Positions 59,354 through 64,000 of a DNA stretch of 64,000 nucleotides are shown piece after piece. The DNA lies in assembly GCA_014905825.1 (NCBI GenBank), contig JACGCN010000023.1:801188-865187 (forward strand), in the 5' to 3' direction. The translations under genes were made by a program, and so were the position numbers. Below the pieces are notes generated by a model. It made no database searches. It was given only the letters and a program-made list of their open reading frames with translations, and had not been told where the DNA came from. The stretch is from Lyophyllum atratum (Eukaryota > Basidiomycota > Agaricomycetes > Agaricales > Lyophyllaceae). Each line of letters begins with the position of its first letter. Position 1 is the stretch's first letter.

Positions 59354-60758
59354 ATGTCAATCAGTGAGTTCCATGCGACACAGTCTGCACCATTCTAACC
59401 ACCCCGCAGACTTCAGCCTGTTCGGAGGCGCGGACTCCCTCACCGAGGGCAAACGGTCGCCGCGTCGCACGTTCCTCCCCACCGGCGACACCAATGCCAG
59501 CGTATACCCCGCCCCTCCCCAGGACCCTCGGACTTTCTCTGGCTCATGACGGAAGAGCCACACCGGACGCGGAGGACGGCCATCATGAAGGCACACCCCG
59601 AGGTACGTACAAGTCTCCCGCATCATGGGTCGCGTTCCTAACCACTTCCTCCCCTGCAGGTCACGAAACTGATGGGACACGAGCCACTCACCAAATACGT
59701 CGTGCTTCTGGTGGTGGCGCTCCAATAGGCGTCGCTATCGCCCTTCGCCATACCCCGACGCTATCCCCGCTATTCATCTTCTGCGCGTATGCCATCGGCG
59801 GAACAGCCAACCATAATTTGTTCCTTGCAATCCACGAGATCACACACAACCTCGCGTTCCAGAGCATCGCACCGAATAAATTACTCGCAATATTCGCGAA
59901 TCTTCCCATCGGGATTCCATACTCTGCTGCTTTCAAGGTAAGTTCTCCCCCCCTTCGATGTATCATATTGAACGCGCTGACGGTGAGCAGGGATACCACA
60001 TAGAGCATCATAAATTCATGGGCCAGGACGGAATAGACACCGACCTCCCCACCCGCCTCGAACTACTCTGCCTCAACAACGTCCTCGGCAAGGTCTTCTT
60101 CGCGTACGTCCACCCCCCATTCCCCACTTACACACTAACACCCTCCCCCCAGAACCTTCCAAATCCTGTTCTACGCCTCCGCCCAGGCTTCGTGCGCTCC
60201 CAACGCCCCACTCGGTGGCAACCTCCTCAACCTCATCGTCGAACTCCTCTTCGACTACACCCTCGTCGCGACCTTCGGCGCGCGCCCCCTCATCTACCTC
60301 ATCGCGAGCAGCTTCTTCGCGGGGAGTCTACACCCGTGCGCGGGCCATTTCATCGCGGAGCATTATTTGTGGGATGGGATGCCGCAGGAGACGTTTAGTT
60401 ATTATGGGCCGCTTAATGTGCTGGCTTATAATGTACGTTCCTTCCCCTTCTTCCCTTCCCCTTCCACACCCTTCGTAAGATACTGATACGGGTTTTGATT
60501 TGACTGATAGGTGGGGTACCACAACGAACACCACGACTTCCCGTCCATCCCGTGGACGCGCCTCCCCGCGCTCCGCGCCCTCGCGCCCGAGTTTTATGAT
60601 AGCATCCCGTCGCACCGTCGTGGCCGATGGTCACGATTAACTTTATCCGGGACAGGGAGGTGGGCATGTTCGCGCGTGCGAAAAGGCTGAGCAAGGAGAA
60701 GGAGAAGGGGGCGAGGATGGTGGTGAATGGAGGAGAGGACTCGGATAAAAGCGAGTAG
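59354..60758 (+). CDS. Sphingolipid delta4-desaturase (DES/DEGS family), with apparent frameshifts
   Basis: Start ATG 59354, spliced over a roughly 155-nt intron so the protein opens [18 protein letters not shown], like other DES proteins. Then [27 protein letters not shown]-type helix with [17 protein letters not shown] (His box 1), [34 protein letters not shown] (box 2), [49 protein letters not shown] (box 3). All three His boxes are present. The frame breaks near 59726 (a T seems missing in CAATAGG). It also breaks twice, in compensating fashion, near 60172-60225, and near 60613 (CACCG seems to lack a C). Read through, the protein ends KSE and stops at 60756-60758. Function: desaturates dihydroceramide at C4 in the ER. 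Likely functional if the shifts are sequence errors. Confidence 0.88.
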
Positions 60759-61051
60759 GGGCACGCGTTGGTGTGTTGGACATATATTATCTTAGAATGC
60801 GTATAGATACCCTGAATTTTTTTCTTTCGATTCTGAGTCTCAAGTTGCCAGTCCTCCCGCCATGTACATACATATGATCCGATACGATTGTTGCCAGTCG
60901 GGAAGATCGCTGCCAGTGCCAAGCATGACTGACACTGATCGTTCCTTTCATATCCCCCGGCCCGCTGATCCGTGTCTATCTATACAAAAATCCCGCCATA
61001 CGACTCCTAACTTGCCACTCACCCTCCGATAACGACCTCACCACAACTGAC
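60759..61051. other. Short intergenic region between desaturase and oxidase 1
   Basis: 293 bp between genes on the same strand; presumed desaturase 3' end and oxidase 1 promoter. Nothing further recognised. Confidence 0.4.
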
Positions 61052-62612
61052 ATGGGCTCGCAGGAACGTAAGAACGTAGTCGTGCTCGCGCAGGTGCGGC
61101 TTCTTCCCCAAACGCCACAGTCACCGTGTGTATTGTGGTATTGTGTATTGACGATGAGTAGGTGTGGTGGGACTGACGACGGCGGTGAAGATGCAGGAGA
61201 GCGGGGGGTTCGAGTGTCGATCGTTGCTGAGGTGTTGCCCACGGACGAGAAGACGACCAAGTATACCAGTCAGTGGGCCGTACGTCTCCCCCCCTCTTCG
61301 TCTCAAGATGTGCATGTACGTGTATACTTACTGATCCTCGTAGGGCGCCCACCATGTCCTGAATGTCAGTGAGAACGCGAGGCAGCACAGTGAGTTTCCC
61401 CCATCGTCCCGTTTTTGGGTTGTACGGGATCTGATGGTAGATTCAAAGAGATGGACCTGGACACGTTGGCTGTGATGGGGGAGCTCTCGGCGCCGGGGAC
61501 GGAGACGGAGAAGTACTTCAAACGGATTGTGCAGACGGAGTATTACTCCCATCTTAAGCTACTTCCGCCCCTTGACCGTATGCCCGACGTGCGTCTCTTC
61601 CTCCCTCTCCTTCTCCTTCACCTTCTTCGTTCCCCTTTCTCCTTACTGTTCCAAAATACTCAATCGCGCGTAGTACAAACTCCTCCCCCAAGACACCCTC
61701 CCCCCGGCATAATCCACGGCTCCTCCTTCACCACCCTAACCATCGACACCCCCAACTACCTCCTCTACCTCGCCTCGCGCTTCCTCGCCGCCGGCGGGCA
61801 GCTCGTCCGCGGGTCCGTCCAGCACATCGCTCAGGTGCTCGAGGCGGGGCCGGGGTCTTCCAGTCCATATCGCAGTCCGGGTACGGCGCCAAACCGGGAC
61901 AGACTGATTCTGGCGGGGCTCCGGACGCGGTGGTGGTGTGCACGGGCTTGGGCACGAGGTTCCTGGGCGGGGTGGAGGATGGGGGGTGCATCCGATTAGG
62001 GGCAGACGGTGCTTGTGAGGGCGCCGTGGATTGATTTTGGGAGGACGGAGGGGAGGGAGGGGGGTGGACTTATGTTATTGCGCGGAGGAGTGGGGATGTG
62101 CGTTTTTCTCTCTCTTGTTTCCTTCTTTCTCTCCTCCCCATGCCCGTCTTGTGGTTTTTTTATTTGGGTGCTGACGCGAGGTTGGGCGCTTAGGTCATCC
62201 TGGGCGGTACGACGACAGTGGACGATTGGTACCCCCTACCACGTCCCGAGACCACGCGCGACATCCTCGAGCGCGCCTTCGCCATGTGCCCCGAGCTTGC
62301 CCCGCCGGAGGTGCGGGAGAAACGGACGCCGACAATCGAGGATGTGCTTCCCCTGGTCATTGAGGAGGGGTGTGGGTTCAGGCCTGGGAGGACGGGTGGG
62401 GTTCGTCTGGACGTTGAGTGGCGGAAGGTGGGGGGGAGGATGGGGAGGATGGTGCCTGTTGTGTTTAATTATGGGTGAGTCTGTGACTTGGTGTGGGGGG
62501 CTGTAGCTGATGATTGTTTTGTAGGCATGGGGGGTATGGGTTCCAGTCGTCGTGGGGCTCTGCGGAGATTGCGCTCAAGCTTTTGCAGGAGGCTGTTGAG
62601 GGTAAATACTAA
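61052..62612 (+). CDS. D-amino-acid oxidase, copy 1 (multiple apparent frameshifts)
   Basis: ATG 61052 (MGSQERKNVVVL) to TAA 62610-62612. The FAD Rossmann loop needs one extra G before the first intron to read GAGVVGLTTAVKM. Then VSIVAEVLPTDEKTTKYTSQ, W-AGAHHVLNVSEN (the H-bond network near flavin), MDLDTLAVMGELSAPG, FTTLTIDTPNYLLYLASRFL, AVVVCTGLGTRFLGGVED, WTYVIARRSGD, VILGGTTTVDDWYPLPRPET and finally NYG-HGGYGFQSSWGSAEIAL, the DAO signature. Single-base breaks, nearly all in G/C runs, occur near 61091, 61201, 61700, 61852, 61981, 61999 and 62059. The protein would be about 370 aa and use O2 to deaminate D-amino acids. No clear PTS1 (ends GKY). The many breaks argue for sequence error or decay. 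Confidence 0.82.
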
Positions 62613-62919
62613 TGAGAATTGAAGAAACATAAACATATCCCTAAATATGATATACCGACTACTACCATCGGATTCAATGGTGCATTTCGTGATGCTGCAC
62701 AACCCACATCGCCGGGTAATCCTCCATGTCGGTGATCCGCTGTGCCTTGTATAATGCGGGGAAGCATTGCTACAACACAGGTGACCAAAGATCCAGAAGA
62801 AGCGCATACACCGAATGGTAAATTATGATCTTCTGATCACTTGCCGCGGCAAGCGTAGATCTATATAAAAGGAGTTAGTTTGGTATTCGATTGACCACCA
62901 CTTATCACCTCTCGATCGT
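62613..62919. other. Intergenic region between the two oxidase copies
   Basis: 307 bp; presumed 3' end of copy 1 and promoter of copy 2. No additional feature seen. Confidence 0.4.
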
Positions 62920-64000
62920 ATGGCAGTCGCTGTGCGCAGAAGAAACGAAGAAGATCATCGTCCTAGGAGCAGGTAAGATCCTACGTTTACGCCACTATCT
63001 TCCACTGCTCTTCAATTCGCCAACATAGGTGTAATCGGCCTCACGACTGCGATAAAGATCCAGGAAACGGAGGGTACGATGTGGCCATCATCGCCGAGAT
63101 ACTCCCTAGCGATCCCAAGACTATCAAGTACACTAGCCATTGGGCGGTGAGTCGCGCCTTCATCCTCTTCCACTAGCAGCTTTCAAGTCAAGTGTATTGA
63201 TACGGAGATGGAAAGGGTGCGCATCATGTCAGTCTCGCCGGGAACGACACAAGACAAAGAAGTACGTTGAAACATCTGCGCCTGAGGCCAAGACGGTTCA
63301 AAAGAAATTCCTGCTGCAGAAATGGACCGAGAAACTTTCGATGAAATGTGGGAGCTATCCGCGCCAGGAAGTCCCGCCGAGGACTGCTTTCTCCGACTAA
63401 ACCAAGAAGAATACCACTGTGAGGAACGGCCGCAGCCTGATGTCCTCGAGATGATGCCCGATGTAAGTACATTCTTTTCACCCTCGCGACTGGGACAGTA
63501 AGGTGTTGTTCTCTGCGTGATGCGTCTGAAGTACAGAATCCTGCCTGAGAGTACCTGGCCCCCGAACGCGGTTCACGGGATCGGTTTCACCACGGTTACG
63601 ATCGACACGCCGGTGTATCTGAAATATCTAATATCCCGTTTCATAGCAGCGCGGGGGGTCTGTGGTACGGGGATCCGTGCAGCATGTCGACCAGCTCGTG
63701 GAAGGAGGCGTGTACGCCGTCGACCCGCGGGTAGGGGGACCCGCGCCTCCGGACGCTATTGTGGTGTGTGCAGGGCTTGGTGCGCGCACGCTGGGCGGAG
63801 TGGAGGATGGAGATGTGTATCCTATCCGGGGACAGACGGTTTTGTTGAGGGCGCCTTGGGTTCGGTTTGGGAGGACGGTGAGCTCTGCGAGTGGGACGTG
63901 GACGTATGTTATGCCACGGAGATCTGGAGATGTGGGTTTATTTTTTCACTTTGGGTCGCAGCGTGGAGGACCGTTGATCTTGTCGCTCCTTAGGTTATTG
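62920..64000 (+). CDS. D-amino-acid oxidase, copy 2, partial at window end (apparent frameshifts)
   Basis: ATG 62920 (MAVAV) is out of phase with the next recognisable residues KKIIVLGAG; a base shift lies between. Then GVIGLTTAIKIQETEG, AIIAEILPSDPKTIKYTS, HW-GAHHVSLAGNDTRQR, MDRETFDEMWELSAPGSPAE, HGIGFTTVTIDTPVYLKYLI, VRGSVQHVDQLVEGGVYAVD, IVVCAGLGARTLGGVEDGD and WTYVMPRRSGD. The last intron (63930-63993) leads into a further exon starting V-I at 63994. Breaks are seen at the start, near 63075 (GAGGG run) and near 63650 (G6 run). The C-terminal third lies beyond the window. Same family and order as copy 1, so a tandem duplicate. Confidence 0.82.

Noticed and set aside
59409..59549. Alternative first coding exon of the desaturase (from a CGCAG acceptor at about 59408)
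   Set aside because: It runs into TGA before the DFLWLM motif and no second donor restores the phase; a longer first intron to about 59521 gives a normal N-terminus.

Overview
The window is nuclear DNA of a filamentous basidiomycete, almost certainly an Agaricomycete. Genes are cut by many introns, mostly of about 50-60 nt with GTRNGT donors. The gene content is typical fungal: an SREBP, calcineurin A, a GPI3 glycosyltransferase, MRS2, UNC50, a cytochrome P450, an OSBP-related protein, a DUF6534-type membrane protein and a C2H2 protein of Agaricomycete style. There is no operon structure, rRNA, CRISPR array or recognisable intact transposon. I read about 20 protein genes and one tRNA by joining exons by eye, so exon borders are predictions.

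Layout. 0-3.3 kb: the 3' end of a secreted concanavalin-A-like protein, then a seven-helix DUF6534-type protein. 4.3-10.1 kb: an oxysterol-binding-protein homologue, a gene-poor stretch with a possible F-box remnant, and a cytochrome P450. 10.8-14.4 kb: two head-to-head PLC-like phosphodiesterase paralogues. 14.8-21.3 kb: a conserved fungal membrane protein, a C2H2 zinc-finger protein and a mucin-like single-span surface protein. At 21.4 kb there is an intron-containing tRNA-Val(UAC). 21.5-27 kb is a gene-poor tract with an old 325-bp tandem duplication. 27-35.8 kb: MRS2, a conserved Agaricomycete protein of unknown function, a short-chain dehydrogenase and a fumarase-superfamily lyase. 36.7-37.0 kb: a fresh 133-bp tandem duplication. 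37.9-42.0 kb: calcineurin A and UNC50. 42.3-47.3 kb: a large disordered WW-domain protein. 48.3-55.2 kb: GPI3 flanked by two inverted alpha/beta-hydrolase paralogues. 56.1-60.8 kb: SREBP divergent from a sphingolipid delta4-desaturase. 61.0-64.0 kb: two tandem D-amino-acid oxidases, the second running off the window.

Lipid and membrane functions recur: OSBP (lipid transfer), SREBP (sterol sensing), desaturase (sphingolipid), GPI3 (GPI anchor) and UNC50 (Golgi). Only SREBP and desaturase are placed so that shared control is plausible; they share a 317-bp promoter containing a CACGTG box. Three local duplications shape the region: the PLC pair (inverted), the hydrolase pair (inverted) and the oxidase pair (tandem).

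The most interesting signals are a 5-nt microexon conserved in both PLC paralogues, complementary loss of catalytic residues in the two hydrolases around GPI3, two GC-AG introns, and a cluster of single-base frameshifts, mostly in G/C runs, confined to the last 4.5 kb plus one in the first hydrolase. The frameshift cluster looks more like residual sequencing error than gene decay. I found no convincing new multi-gene system.
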